A stretch of 64,000 nt of DNA, from NCBI GenBank assembly GCA_014302835.1, contig CP060294.1, positions 4,551,067 to 4,615,066 of the forward strand. The letters run 5' to 3'. Positions 27,060-36,588 of the stretch are shown one piece after another (within the stretch, counting starts at the first letter, position 1; every line of letters begins with the position of its first letter). Both the position numbers and the translations under genes were made by a program. The notes under the pieces are model-generated. The model made no database searches, was not told the origin of the DNA, and worked only from the letters and a program-made list of their open reading frames with translations. This DNA comes from Pedobacter sp. PAMC26386 (GTDB taxonomy: Bacteria; Bacteroidota; Bacteroidia; Sphingobacteriales; Sphingobacteriaceae).

Positions 27060-27148
27060 GATGATATGTAGTTTATAAAATTAATCCTATTTTGCATTAG
27101 CCATGGCACCGCAAAGCAAATAACAGAAATCGAATTAAATTGTCCCTA

Positions 27149-29302
27149 ATGAAGAAAATTATTCCGTTGATCGCATTGCTCGGTTCAGCCTTAGCCTGCA
27201 CAAACAAAGATACAAAAATGGAAACTTATAAATGGCCCACGGCAAAAGCACCCGTAGCGGAAATCAAACCGAAACAACGGATTCTGCACGGCGATACCGT
27301 AACAGATAACTATTACTGGATGATCGATTACTTTAAAAAAGGTCCTGACAGTACAAAAACTATCGATTACCTCCAGGCAGAGAACGCATATACCGATGCC
27401 ATGATGAGTGGTACAAAAACGTTACAAACCAGTCTCTTCAAAGAACTAAAAGGCCGTATTAAAGAAAAAGACGAATCCGTTCCTGTATTCAAAAATGGCT
27501 ATTTCTACTATTCCCGAACCGAAGAGGGTAAACAATACTCTAAATTTTGCCGCAAAAAGGATACCCTCACTGCCAAAGAAGAAATCCTGCTTGACATAGA
27601 CGAACTGGCAAAGGGCCTTCCATATTATTCAGCCACAGGTTACAGCGTAAGTCCAGACAATAAATTACTGGCCTATGGAGTAGATAAAATCTCCAGACGA
27701 CAATACACTATCCTGATCAAAAACCTGGAAACCGGAGAATTATTAAAAGATAATATTCCCAACACAGAAGGAGATCCAGTTTGGGCGGCAGACAATAAAA
27801 CCATTTTTTACACCTCAAAAAATGCAAAAACGCTATTAAGCGAGAAGATAAAAAAGCATAAACTAGGGACCATCTCCAGTAAAGATCCCGTAGTTTACCA
27901 TGAAAAAGATAAATCCAACTACATCGGTGTAGGCAAATCAAAATCCGGCAAATACATCTTCATTTACTCCTCAGCAACCCTCTCTGCCGAAGAAAGAATA
28001 ATCCCAGCAGACCAGCCAGATGCCGAATTCAAGGTTTTTCAGCCTAGAATCAAAGACGTACTCTACAACGCTACAGCGTTAGCTGATCGGTTTCTGATCC
28101 TCACCAACTGGAATGCCAAAAACTTCCGATTAATGGAATGTCCCCTTGACAAAACCGAAAAGGAAAACTGGAAAGAAGTAATCCCGCACCGCAAAGACGT
28201 ACTCCTGGAGGACGTAGAAGGCTTTAAAGACTTCATTGTGATCTCTGAACGCAAAAATGGACTAACTCAACTGCAAATCCGCAGCCTGACAGGCTCAAAA
28301 CAAGAGCATTACATTGACTTCGGAGAGCCCACCTATAATGCCTCAGTCGGTAATAACCCTGAGTATAACAGCACAACCCTTCGTTATATGTACACCTCCA
28401 TGACTACTCCTGTCTCCATTTATGATTATCAGATGGTGACCAAAAAGCAGCAGCTTATGAAGCAGCAGGAGGTAGTTGGCGGCTATAACAAGGCCGACTA
28501 CACCACAGAGCGCCTTTATGCCAAGGCAAAAGACGGCACCATGGTCCCAATTTCATTAGTCTACAAAAAAGGCCTTAAACTAGACGGGAAAGCCCCGCTA
28601 CTACTTTATGCTTATGGTTCTTATGGTCACAGCATTGATGCTTCCTTTTCCACAAGTAACCTGAGCTTGCTCAACAGAGGTTTTGTCTATGCCATTGCGC
28701 ACATTCGTGGTGGTCAGGAAATGGGGCGGCAGTGGTATGAAGACGGCAAGCTCATGAAAAAGATGAATACATTCACCGACTTCATTGATTGCGGTAAATT
28801 CCTAATTGAAAAGAAATTCACCAGCCCAGAGCATCTCTACGCCCAGGGTGGCAGTGCGGGTGGTCTTTTAATGGGCGCAGTCATCAATCTTGAACCTAAT
28901 CTTTGGCATGGTGTAATTGCCCAGGTACCCTTTGTAGACGTAATCAACACGATGCTCGACGAAAGTATTCCACTAACCACAAATGAATTCGACGAATGGG
29001 GCAATCCTAAAAATGCCGATGCTTATCACTACATGAAGAGCTATTCTCCTTACGAAAACATCGAGAAAAAAAGCTATCCTAATCTTCTCGTTACAACCGG
29101 TCTCCACGATAGTCAGGTACAATATTTTGAACCTGCCAAGTGGGTCGCGAAGTTAAGAGCGACCAAAACTGACAAAAACGTCCTGCTTCTGAAAACAGAC
29201 ATGGACTTTGGTCATGGAGGCGCATCAGGAAGATTCGATTATCTCAAAGATATAGCCCTGAACTACGCCTTCCTGCTCAGCCTCGAGAATATCAGAAAAT
29301 AA
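27149..29302 (+). CDS. S9 prolyl oligopeptidase lipoprotein
   Basis: 717 residues from ATG 27149 (a TTG three codons earlier is less likely). Lipoprotein signal MKKIIPLIALLGSALAC (Cys17). A seven-bladed propeller (about 60-410) precedes the alpha/beta hydrolase with Ser569 in GGSAGG, Asp654 in TGLHDSQV and His689 in FGHGGASG. It matches the S9A oligopeptidase B / prolyl oligopeptidase group, which cut short peptides after basic residues or proline; the propeller gates the site. Placed in the envelope it would take part in peptide use. Confidence 0.93.
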   Translation: MKKIIPLIALLGSALACTNKDTKMETYKWPTAKAPVAEIKPKQRILHGDTVTDNYYWMIDYFKKGPDSTKTIDYLQAENAYTDAMMSGTKTLQTSLFKELKGRIKEKDESVPVFKNGYFYYSRTEEGKQYSKFCRKKDTLTAKEEILLDIDELAKGLPYYSATGYSVSPDNKLLAYGVDKISRRQYTILIKNLETGELLKDNIPNTEGDPVWAADNKTIFYTSKNAKTLLSEKIKKHKLGTISSKDPVVYHEKDKSNYIGVGKSKSGKYIFIYSSATLSAEERIIPADQPDAEFKVFQPRIKDVLYNATALADRFLILTNWNAKNFRLMECPLDKTEKENWKEVIPHRKDVLLEDVEGFKDFIVISERKNGLTQLQIRSLTGSKQEHYIDFGEPTYNASVGNNPEYNSTTLRYMYTSMTTPVSIYDYQMVTKKQQLMKQQEVVGGYNKADYTTERLYAKAKDGTMVPISLVYKKGLKLDGKAPLLLYAYGSYGHSIDASFSTSNLSLLNRGFVYAIAHIRGGQEMGRQWYEDGKLMKKMNTFTDFIDCGKFLIEKKFTSPEHLYAQGGSAGGLLMGAVINLEPNLWHGVIAQVPFVDVINTMLDESIPLTTNEFDEWGNPKNADAYHYMKSYSPYENIEKKSYPNLLVTTGLHDSQVQYFEPAKWVAKLRATKTDKNVLLLKTDMDFGHGGASGRFDYLKDIALNYAFLLSLENIRK

Positions 29303-29318
29303 AATACATTATCATAAA

Positions 29319-29353
29319 AAAACCGGGATACTAAATTATAGCATCCCGGTTTT
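29319..29353. terminator. Bidirectional terminator between S9 peptidase and htpG
   Basis: AAAACCGGGAT (29319-29329) pairs with ATCCCGGTTTT (29343-29353); A and T runs flank both sides. Convergent genes share it. Confidence 0.85.
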
Positions 29354-29393
29354 CACAAAAAGGATCCGCTAAAAAAACCGGACCTGCTAAAAA

Positions 29394-31283
29394 TTAGATC
29401 AACTCCACACTTCTATTTACAAATGCTGTTAATTCAGCACCATTTAACATCCCTTGTGAAAGTAAAGCTAAATCCACAGCCTGTTTAGCCAAAGCACTTT
29501 GCTCTTCACCATTTTCAGTCTGTAAAATTTTATTCACCAATTTATGGTTACCATTGATTGCAACCTTATAGCTATCCGGCATATTGCCATAGAAACTCAT
29601 ACCACCTCCCATTTGTGCCATATCTTTCATTCTTCGCATAAACTCATCCATGGTCACTGTTACAGGGAAATCTTCAGGGTGTAAGCCAACGATTTCAACC
29701 TGGAAACCTGGTTTAACAATCGCTTTCTCAAAAACCTCTTTCACTTTTGCAGATTGCTCATCAGTCAATACAGACTCTACAACCTCATCCTTTTCAATCA
29801 GTTTACTTGCAACGCTAGAATCAACACGTTTTAATAAAGTTTTCTCCAGTTTCTGCTCTAAAGAAGTCACAAAGTGATTATCAATTGCCGAATTCATCAG
29901 CAACACATCATAGTCCTTTTTATTTGCAGACTGAATGAAACCATCCTGTTTAGCAGGGTCGTTCGTATAGATATAAACAACCTGACCGTTTTTATCAGTC
30001 TGGATATCCTTCACCTTAGCATGATATTCATCAAGCGTAAAGTTTTCGTTTTTAGTGTTCGTTACTAAAGCGAAATCTTTTGCTTTGTCATAGAATTTCT
30101 CTTCACTTACCATTCCGTATTTCACGAAAAGACCGATATCACTCCATTTCTCTTCATAACCTTTACGGTCTTTATTGAAAAGTTCACCTAATTTATCAGC
30201 CACTTTTTTAGTGATGTAACTGTTAATTTTTTTCACATTGCTATCTGCCTGAAGGAAACTTCTGGAAACATTCAATGGAATATCAGGAGAATCGATTACA
30301 CCATGCAATAACATTAAAAATTCAGGAACGATATCTTTTACCTCATCAGTAATAAATACCTGACGGCTGAATAATTTGATCTTGTTACGTTGCATATCAA
30401 AATCATTCTTCACTTTAGGGAAGTATAAAACACCCGTTAAGTTGAAAGGATAATCTACATTCAGGTGAATCCAGAATAAAGGATCTTCACCAAATGGATA
30501 TAATTGTTTGTAGAAGTCCAGATAATCCTGGTCTGACAAATCTGCAGGTGCTTTAGTCCAGATCGGGTCAGTTGTATTGATGATATTATCAGTTTCAACA
30601 GCTACCGTTTTTGGTTTTCCTTCTTCATCCTCGCCATCAGGAATCTCCTGAGTTTTTGTGCCAAATTTAATTGGAACAGGTAAGAATTTACCATATTTAT
30701 CAAGGATTTCTTCTAATTTATGCTGACTAAGGAATTCAGCTGATTCCTCATTGATATGAAGAATAATTTCTGTTCCGCGTGTAGTTCTTGAACCTTCAGT
30801 AATCTCGTAAGAAGTACTTCCGTCACAAACCCAGCGTGCTGGTTCTGCACCTTCCTGGTAAGATAAAGTCTGTATTTCAACCAAATCAGCAACCATAAAT
30901 GCAGAGTAGAAACCTAATCCGAATTTACCAATGATCTCATTTGCATCCTTTGCATCTTTGAATTTTTCTACAAATTCACTGGCACCTGAAAAAGCAACCT
31001 GGTTGATATATTTTTTTATCTCTTCAGCAGTCATACCCAAGCCGTTATCACTAATTGTGATCGTCTTTTTTTCCACGTCAAGTGCAACTTCCACTAAAGG
31101 ATTGCCCAACTCGCCGTTGTATTGACCTAATGCCGCTAAACGTTTGATTTTTTGTACCGCATCAACCGCATTTGAAACCAGCTCACGCAGGAATATCTCA
31201 TTGTCAGAGTACAGGAATTTCTTAATAATAGGAAAAATGTTTTCGGTATGTATGGAAATACTCCCTTTTTCTTCTATGCTCAT
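29394..31283 (-). CDS. htpG: Molecular chaperone HtpG (Hsp90)
   Basis: 629 residues, normal length. GHKL ATP site: RELVSNAVDA, ITISDNGLGM and IGKFGLGFYSAF are clear; middle-domain segment LNVSRSFLQ and the C-terminal dimerisation part follow. Unlike E. coli HtpG it keeps a short charged insert (DGEDEEGKPK) after the ATPase domain, as is usual in this phylum. It folds client proteins under stress. The upstream 155 nt show no CIRCE element; heat control was not seen. Confidence 0.97.
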   Translation of the reverse strand: MSIEEKGSISIHTENIFPIIKKFLYSDNEIFLRELVSNAVDAVQKIKRLAALGQYNGELGNPLVEVALDVEKKTITISDNGLGMTAEEIKKYINQVAFSGASEFVEKFKDAKDANEIIGKFGLGFYSAFMVADLVEIQTLSYQEGAEPARWVCDGSTSYEITEGSRTTRGTEIILHINEESAEFLSQHKLEEILDKYGKFLPVPIKFGTKTQEIPDGEDEEGKPKTVAVETDNIINTTDPIWTKAPADLSDQDYLDFYKQLYPFGEDPLFWIHLNVDYPFNLTGVLYFPKVKNDFDMQRNKIKLFSRQVFITDEVKDIVPEFLMLLHGVIDSPDIPLNVSRSFLQADSNVKKINSYITKKVADKLGELFNKDRKGYEEKWSDIGLFVKYGMVSEEKFYDKAKDFALVTNTKNENFTLDEYHAKVKDIQTDKNGQVVYIYTNDPAKQDGFIQSANKKDYDVLLMNSAIDNHFVTSLEQKLEKTLLKRVDSSVASKLIEKDEVVESVLTDEQSAKVKEVFEKAIVKPGFQVEIVGLHPEDFPVTVTMDEFMRRMKDMAQMGGGMSFYGNMPDSYKVAINGNHKLVNKILQTENGEEQSALAKQAVDLALLSQGMLNGAELTAFVNRSVELI

Positions 31284-31438
31284 ATGTTAACTCATTTTTA
31301 AGTACATATCACCTTTATCAATGGATGTTCCAATTCGATTCCAGTTGTCAAATTGACAGTAAATTCTTAAAAAAATAAAAGACAGCCCTGAACAACAATT
31401 AAATTTTCGTAAGCTTACTTTAAGAACTCAACTGAAAC

Positions 31439-32419
31439 ATGAATATTAGTCTCTATAAAAAACTCCATAGCGAAGGCCTCCTCAGTGATGAGACCCTCGA
31501 AAAGGTGATCGAAAGACATAAGAACCCCTTATTTTCACTGCACTGGGAACTTAAAACCCTGCTGTATCTAGGCGTTACACTTTTAAGTACTGGTTTGGGA
31601 ATCCTGATTTATAAAAACATCGATACGATCGGGCATCAGTTCATTTTACTATTTATAGCCATTATCTGTGCGGGTTCTTTTATCTATTGCGTTAAAAACA
31701 GAAATCCATTCAGCCGCGAAAAAGTCAAGTCCCCCAGTGCCTTTTATGATTATATCTTATTACTGGCTTGTCTATGCCTGTTAAGTTTTTTAGGCTACCT
31801 GCAATTTCAGTATCACGTATTTGGTGATAATTACGGCCTCGCAACGTTTATTCCAATGCTTATTCTGTTCTATGTGGCTTACGAATTTGACCATATCGGT
31901 ATTCTGAGTATGGCGATTACCAATCTCGCTATCTGGCTAGGTGCAACCCTAAGCCCGTATACCATGCTTGAAAATGGTTATCACACCAGTAATCCATTAA
32001 TTGCTCCCTACCTTTTTTTAGGGCTGCTATTATTGGCCGCGGCTTACCTCAGCACACATTATGCTTTTAAAAAGCACTTTAAGTTTACCTATCAAAATTT
32101 TGGCCTGAATATCTCATTCCTTGCTCTTTTCACAGGTTATTTTAGCTGCTATGAGCACTCTTTAAGCTTTTTGTGGCTGATTGGGGTACTGGTTCTGGGT
32201 TACTTTCTATACACAGATGCGTTAAAAAACAAATCGTTCTATTTTCTTTTACTGGTTATACTTTACGCTTATACCGCCATCAGCTCCCTTGTAGTCAGAG
32301 TTCTGCTTAACATAGACAGTGAAGCCGCTTTTGTCATGGGCTTACTGTATTTTATCGGGTCCGCGATCGGTTTAATTCTCGTATTGATACAACTGAATAA
32401 AAAAATTAAAGAAATATGA
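31439..32419 (+). CDS. DUF2157-family integral membrane protein
   Basis: 326 residues. A short N-terminal soluble part (SLYKKLHSEGLLSDETLEKV) is followed by about nine hydrophobic segments, the DUF2157 pattern. The next gene overlaps by 4 nt (ATGA) and encodes another multi-pass protein of similar build, so they probably form one complex. No function is known to me for this family. Confidence 0.8.
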   Translation: MNISLYKKLHSEGLLSDETLEKVIERHKNPLFSLHWELKTLLYLGVTLLSTGLGILIYKNIDTIGHQFILLFIAIICAGSFIYCVKNRNPFSREKVKSPSAFYDYILLLACLCLLSFLGYLQFQYHVFGDNYGLATFIPMLILFYVAYEFDHIGILSMAITNLAIWLGATLSPYTMLENGYHTSNPLIAPYLFLGLLLLAAAYLSTHYAFKKHFKFTYQNFGLNISFLALFTGYFSCYEHSLSFLWLIGVLVLGYFLYTDALKNKSFYFLLLVILYAYTAISSLVVRVLLNIDSEAAFVMGLLYFIGSAIGLILVLIQLNKKIKEI

Positions 32420-33612
32420 TCATCTATAATAAAAAATGGTTAGCCAACCTGCTCATACAGGATCAGCTGCAAATGGCTGTTGCCGCTGGTGATCTGAACA
32501 AAGAAGAATTTAAAAAGATAGAAACCGCTTACCCAGTCGGGTTCTATTCTCCCAATATTTTTATCAGAACAGGACTATTTGTCCTTACCTGTATCATCGC
32601 CCTATTTGGCGGCTGTCTGTTGGGATATATGTTTTGGGAAACCAGGTTGCTTGACTCTTCCGGCTGGTTCATTTTTTTAGGTGCAGGGACTTATGTCGCA
32701 TTGGAAATGGCGGTAAAAACTAAGAATCATTATAGATCTGGTACAGATGATGCACTGATTTGGATTGCAGGAGGATTGTTTGCCATTGCCTTTAGCATCC
32801 CCATATCCCGCATGCACTGGATTATTAACGGTCATGGTGCTGACTTTGCCTGGTTTATGTCCATGGCAGCCTTTATTATGATTCTGAGTTTATACCTGGC
32901 TATCCGGTTTGCAGACAGCTTGATGGCATTGCTATGCTTTTTATCTGCCTTAGCTCTTGCGGCAACATTATCCATAGGTTTCCTTTCTTTTGGCGAGGCA
33001 ACGCTCCCTTTTTTAATCATGTTGCTTTCTGCTGTAGCCTATTATTTTTCCTCCTCTAAAAGCAAGAGCCTTCAATTGGTTAATTATCAGCTCTCAATTC
33101 TGGTTTTGCAAACAGGAAGTTTACTCACCTTATACCTGGCAGGTAATTATTATATAGTTCAGCACTTAGGCAACGAATTGTATGGCTATACTTCAATAGG
33201 TCCATATAAAGTTCCTTATCCTGTTTTTTTCTGGCCATGGACGATTCTTGTCCCTTTTCTCTACGTCGGTTTTGGCCTATACAAAAAGAACGTGACCTTG
33301 TTGCGTACTGGACTAGTTCTGATTGCTATTGCAGCTGTTACTTTTAAAAACTATTATCACGTTCTGCCAATTGAAAGTACATTAGTACTGATTGGAGTAA
33401 TTTCACTGGGTGGCTCTTATTGGGTGATCAGATATCTCAAAAGCCCCAAATATGGATTTACATCCGAAGAATTGCAGGAAGACACCCTACCTGGTGGAAT
33501 AAATGTTGAATCACTGATCATTGCAACCAGTCAGCTAGACGCCCCTCAGGCAACGGAAAGCCGGCTAGGAGGTGGTGATTTTGGCGGTGGTGGTTCATCA
33601 TCCTCTTTTTAA
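32416..33612 (+). CDS. Multi-pass membrane protein with Gly/Ser-rich tail, partner of the preceding gene
   Basis: 398 residues, a soluble N-terminal region (1-55) then about ten transmembrane helices, and a hydrophilic C-terminus ending GGGDFGGGGSSSSF. The Gly/Ser-rich end resembles the tails of TPM-domain (YgcG-like) membrane proteins, though no TPM domain is present here. It is coupled to the DUF2157 protein by an ATGA overlap. Possible DUF4401-type partner; function unknown. Confidence 0.7.
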   Translation: MIIYNKKWLANLLIQDQLQMAVAAGDLNKEEFKKIETAYPVGFYSPNIFIRTGLFVLTCIIALFGGCLLGYMFWETRLLDSSGWFIFLGAGTYVALEMAVKTKNHYRSGTDDALIWIAGGLFAIAFSIPISRMHWIINGHGADFAWFMSMAAFIMILSLYLAIRFADSLMALLCFLSALALAATLSIGFLSFGEATLPFLIMLLSAVAYYFSSSKSKSLQLVNYQLSILVLQTGSLLTLYLAGNYYIVQHLGNELYGYTSIGPYKVPYPVFFWPWTILVPFLYVGFGLYKKNVTLLRTGLVLIAIAAVTFKNYYHVLPIESTLVLIGVISLGGSYWVIRYLKSPKYGFTSEELQEDTLPGGINVESLIIATSQLDAPQATESRLGGGDFGGGGSSSSF

Positions 33613-33662
33613 GAAAAAAATAAAGTCTGTTTAAAATTTGTCAATTAAACAGACTCTTACAA

Positions 33663-33691
33663 TTGGTTAGCCATGTTGTTCTGTATCTTTG
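33663..33691 (+). promoter_or_regulatory. Promoter of the M16 peptidase gene, leaderless candidate
   Basis: TTG (33663-33665) and TATCTTTG (33684-33691, exact TAnnTTTG) are 18 nt apart. The box ends 6 nt before the ATG at 33698, so transcription should begin at or beside the start codon. A possible TTG start at 33689 lies inside the box and is thus ruled out. Confidence 0.7.
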
Positions 33692-33697
33692 CATAGA

Positions 33698-34927
33698 ATG
33701 GAATATAATGTACACACACTGCCTAATGGCATACGTCTTCTTCACGTACCCGCTGACTCAGCAATCTCTCACGCTTGTATTATAGTAAACAGCGGTTCAC
33801 GCGATGAAACAGAAAGCCAGGCTGGACTTGCCCATTTTATTGAGCATTTAATTTTTAAACGTACAGAAAAGCGGAATACAAACCAGATCCTGAACAGACT
33901 GGAGAGTGTTGGAGCAGATTTAAATGCCTATACCACTAAAGAATACACCTGCATCCACGCATCATTTCTTCGCCCATATTTAGACAGAACTCTGGAACTT
34001 TTCAATGATATCGTATTCCATTCCACCTTTCCCGAAGAAGAAATGGAAAAAGAAAAAGGAGTGATACTAGATGAAATTGCTTCTTATCTGGATCAGCCTG
34101 AAGAGGCTATTTATGATGATTTTGAAGATCTCGTTTTTGCAAATCACCCACTAGGGCGAAATATTTTAGGCACTACAGATAGCGTAAATAAACTTTCTCA
34201 GCAGGACATCAAGGACTTCATCGCCGCAAACTACCATACAGATAAAATTGTGGTTGCCGTACTGGGAAATTACAGCCTCCCCAAAGCAGCTAAAATTTTC
34301 AGCAAATACTATGATGCAATTCCTGAGAATCTACATCAGCAGAAAAGAGAAGCTCCTTTAAAATCAGCTGTAGTTACCCGAACTGATCAAAAACCGATTA
34401 TGCAGGCACATACCATGATTGGTTCTGCTGCTTATTCTTTGCATCACCCCTTCAAAACCGGCTTATTGTTGCTGAATAACCTATTATGTGGTACTGGAAT
34501 GAGCTCCATTCTGAATTTACAGATCAGAGAAAAACATGGGATCGCTTATAGTATAGAATCTGGATACAGCCCACTAAGCGATACCGGTATTTTCACTTTA
34601 TATTTTGGTACGGATAAAGAAAAAGTAGACCGTGCACAGTCATTGATTTACAAAGAATTCAAAAAATTAAGGGAAAACCCCTTAACTGAAGTGCAGCTGC
34701 AAAAGGCAAAAAACAAATTTATCGGGCAAATTGCACTTGGTGAAGAAAATAGGATTGGTTTAATTGTTTCCATGGCAAAGAGTTTGATTGATTATAATAA
34801 AATAGATAGTCTGGATACTGTTTTTGAAAAAATACAGGCTGTGAATACACAAGATATGGCAGAAATTGCCAATGAAATCCTGGATGAAAAGAATCTGAGT
34901 GTATTAACGTTTTATCCAATAGGATAA
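33698..34927 (+). CDS. M16-family zinc peptidase
   Basis: 409 residues from ATG 33698. The inverted zinc motif HFIEH (46-50) and the distal Glu126 in VILDEIASY (75 residues later) are those of M16 peptidases; the second half (about 215-405) is the inactive-looking M16 C domain with GTGMSSILNLQIREKHGIAYSIE, needed to form the clamshell. No signal peptide, so it acts in the cytoplasm or is exported without a clear leader. It degrades peptides in other members. Start choice is backed by the promoter just upstream. Confidence 0.92.
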   Translation: MEYNVHTLPNGIRLLHVPADSAISHACIIVNSGSRDETESQAGLAHFIEHLIFKRTEKRNTNQILNRLESVGADLNAYTTKEYTCIHASFLRPYLDRTLELFNDIVFHSTFPEEEMEKEKGVILDEIASYLDQPEEAIYDDFEDLVFANHPLGRNILGTTDSVNKLSQQDIKDFIAANYHTDKIVVAVLGNYSLPKAAKIFSKYYDAIPENLHQQKREAPLKSAVVTRTDQKPIMQAHTMIGSAAYSLHHPFKTGLLLLNNLLCGTGMSSILNLQIREKHGIAYSIESGYSPLSDTGIFTLYFGTDKEKVDRAQSLIYKEFKKLRENPLTEVQLQKAKNKFIGQIALGEENRIGLIVSMAKSLIDYNKIDSLDTVFEKIQAVNTQDMAEIANEILDEKNLSVLTFYPIG

Positions 34928-34933
34928 GAGCTT

Positions 34934-34964
34934 TTTGAAAGCGACTCTAATATTTGTACTTTTG
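34934..34964 (+). promoter_or_regulatory. Promoter of def
   Basis: TTTG (34934-34937), 19 nt, then TACTTTTG (34957-34964), an exact fit to the phylum consensus. Transcription would start near 34971, giving a leader of about 75 nt with a small stem (CTGAGTGGCAG) before def. Confidence 0.75.
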
Positions 34965-35044
34965 TATTATATCCTGTTTGTTGCCGCTGAGTGGCAGCAG
35001 AATAAATACGTATTGTATTTAAACAGGTCAAAAAAATTATATAG

Positions 35045-35608
35045 ATGAAATTACCAATTATAGCTTATGGAGATCCAGTTTTAAGGAAAGTATGCCAGAG
35101 CATAGATGAAAACTATCCGGATTTACAAAAACTGATCAGTAATATGTTTGACACCATGTATGCAGCAAGTGGTGTTGGTTTAGCCGCTCCTCAGGTTGGT
35201 CTGCCAATCAGGCTGTTCATTGTGGATACTGGCGCGGATGAAGATGATAAACCAGGTTTCAAAAGGGTATTTATTAATGCCGTTATTTTGGAAGAAACGG
35301 GTGAGCCATGGGCTTTCACCGAAGGCTGTTTGAGTATTCCCGAGATCAGAGAAGATGTCATGCGCAAACCGAATGTAAAGGTTCAGTACTATGATGAGAA
35401 CTGGGAAATGCACGAAGAAACCTTATCAGGTATGCCTGCACGTGTTGTACAACATGAATATGATCACATCGAAGGAAAGCTGTTTACGGATACACTAAGC
35501 TTATTGCGTAAAAGAATGCTGAAGTCTAAACTGGATTCTATTTCCAGAGGAGATATTCACCCTGATTACAGAATGAAGTTTCCACAACAACGTAATAAAA
35601 AACGCTAG
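35045..35608 (+). CDS. def: Peptide deformylase
   Basis: 187 residues. The three deformylase motifs are clear: GVGLAAPQ (43-50), EGCLS (93-97, metal-binding Cys95) and HEYDH (137-141, metal-binding His and catalytic Glu). It removes the formyl group from the N-terminal methionine of new proteins in the cytoplasm. The last 20 residues are basic (HPDYRMKFPQQRNKKR). Its stop shares the CTAG with the convergent gene at 35605. fmt is not beside it. Confidence 0.97.
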   Translation: MKLPIIAYGDPVLRKVCQSIDENYPDLQKLISNMFDTMYAASGVGLAAPQVGLPIRLFIVDTGADEDDKPGFKRVFINAVILEETGEPWAFTEGCLSIPEIREDVMRKPNVKVQYYDENWEMHEETLSGMPARVVQHEYDHIEGKLFTDTLSLLRKRMLKSKLDSISRGDIHPDYRMKFPQQRNKKR

Positions 35609-36256
35609 TTACTATTGCTTTGATTCTGCCTGCTTTTATCGCCGCTGAATATCTGCTGCATTAATTTACCCCAGGCAAAAGGATTTAATAACGGGTTAGA
35701 CTGCACCAGATTTTTATTCAGTGCCCTTTCCTGATCTATACGAAAATTCGTAGAAGATATCTCTCCAGCATCTCTGGGGAGATATTGAATTTTCATATTA
35801 ATAGAGTGAGCAGACATATTTTTTCGCGCTATTTCAGTATCATCATCTGCCACCTTCATGGCCATAAAATCTTTAGTGAACTCTTCGACAGTAGCCCAGG
35901 GATAAACACGCACAGCAGGGAGGTAAATAATCTCTGATTTCATTTTTACCATCTTGGTATACTTCGAATCTTTAACTGATAAAGGAATAACAACCGTTTC
36001 ATTGTCATATCCAATTGCGTTATAAACCAGTGTATCTCCCGGGTGAGCTACAAATGAAAAATAGCCTTTATAATTGGCAGCATAGCGCTGCTCCTGGTTA
36101 GTTTTATTAGTTATAGTCACGTAAGGGACAACAAAGTTACTGTCCCTGTCAGTTATAATTCCAGAAAATTGGACCAGTCTCTTCCCCGAAGACGTTTGTT
36201 GTGCAAACAGCCCGACAGTAAAAAAAAACCAAAACAACCGCAAAAATGTATTTCAT
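35605..36256 (-). CDS. Secreted CarboxypepD_reg-like protein with apparent frameshift in its signal peptide
   Basis: The main frame gives about 212 residues, but its only start there is a TTG (36243) with a damaged leader. An ATG at 36256 begins MKYIFAVVLVFF and, if one T of the T9 run (36220-36228, A on the plus strand) is removed, continues TVGLFAQQTSSGKRLVQFSG, a perfect signal peptide joined to the main frame. A leaderless-type -7 box (36261-36268) sits 4 nt before that ATG. Residues after the signal form a carboxypeptidase-regulatory-like beta domain (ITDRDSNFVVPYVTITN). Convergent with def. So either a sequencing error, a real frameshift, or slippage-controlled expression; the gene is real. 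Confidence 0.75.
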
Positions 36257-36260
36257 CGTA

Positions 36261-36268
36261 CAAAAATA
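36261..36268 (-). promoter_or_regulatory. -7 box before ATG 36256
   Basis: Minus-strand TATTTTTG, exact TAnnTTTG, ends 4 nt before the ATG at 36256. No clear -33 TTG. Same layout as other leaderless candidates in this window. Confidence 0.5.
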
Positions 36269-36310
36269 ACTGTAATTCTTACAGTGACTAGTTAAATTTT
36301 GTTAAATGGT

Positions 36311-36556
36311 TTAAACTGGCTCAGTCATATTAATGGCTTCAACACCAGTAATTTGCGGTACAGCTTTCATAATTGCCTGCTCGATGCCAGCTTTCATGGT
36401 CATAAAGCTCATTTTGCAAGATCCGCAGTTCCCCAATAATTTCAATCTAACGACATTATCCGGCGTAATTTCTTCTATTGCAACATCTCCGCCATCAGCC
36501 TTAAGATAAGGACGGATAGTTTCTAATGCTTGCTCTACTTGTTCTTTTAAATCCAT
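36311..36556 (-). CDS. NifU C-terminal-domain (Nfu-type) iron-sulfur scaffold
   Basis: 81 residues, only the Nfu domain. LLGNCGSCKMSFMTMKAGIE carries the CxxC (44 and 47) that holds a bridging [4Fe-4S] cluster, and DGGDVAIEEI precedes it. It probably carries clusters to target proteins. The neighbour, 32 nt upstream on the same strand, is the P-loop cluster-carrier Mrp, consistent with a shared transcript. Confidence 0.9.
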   Translation of the reverse strand: MDLKEQVEQALETIRPYLKADGGDVAIEEITPDNVVRLKLLGNCGSCKMSFMTMKAGIEQAIMKAVPQITGVEAINMTEPV

Positions 36557-36588
36557 GATATATTTTAAAATATAAATTTACTAATTTT

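Noticed and set aside
27140..27148. TTG start for the S9 peptidase
   Set aside because: The ATG at 27149 gives a proper lipoprotein signal; the TTG only adds three residues.
33689..33697. TTG start for the M16 peptidase
   Set aside because: It lies in the promoter's -7 box.
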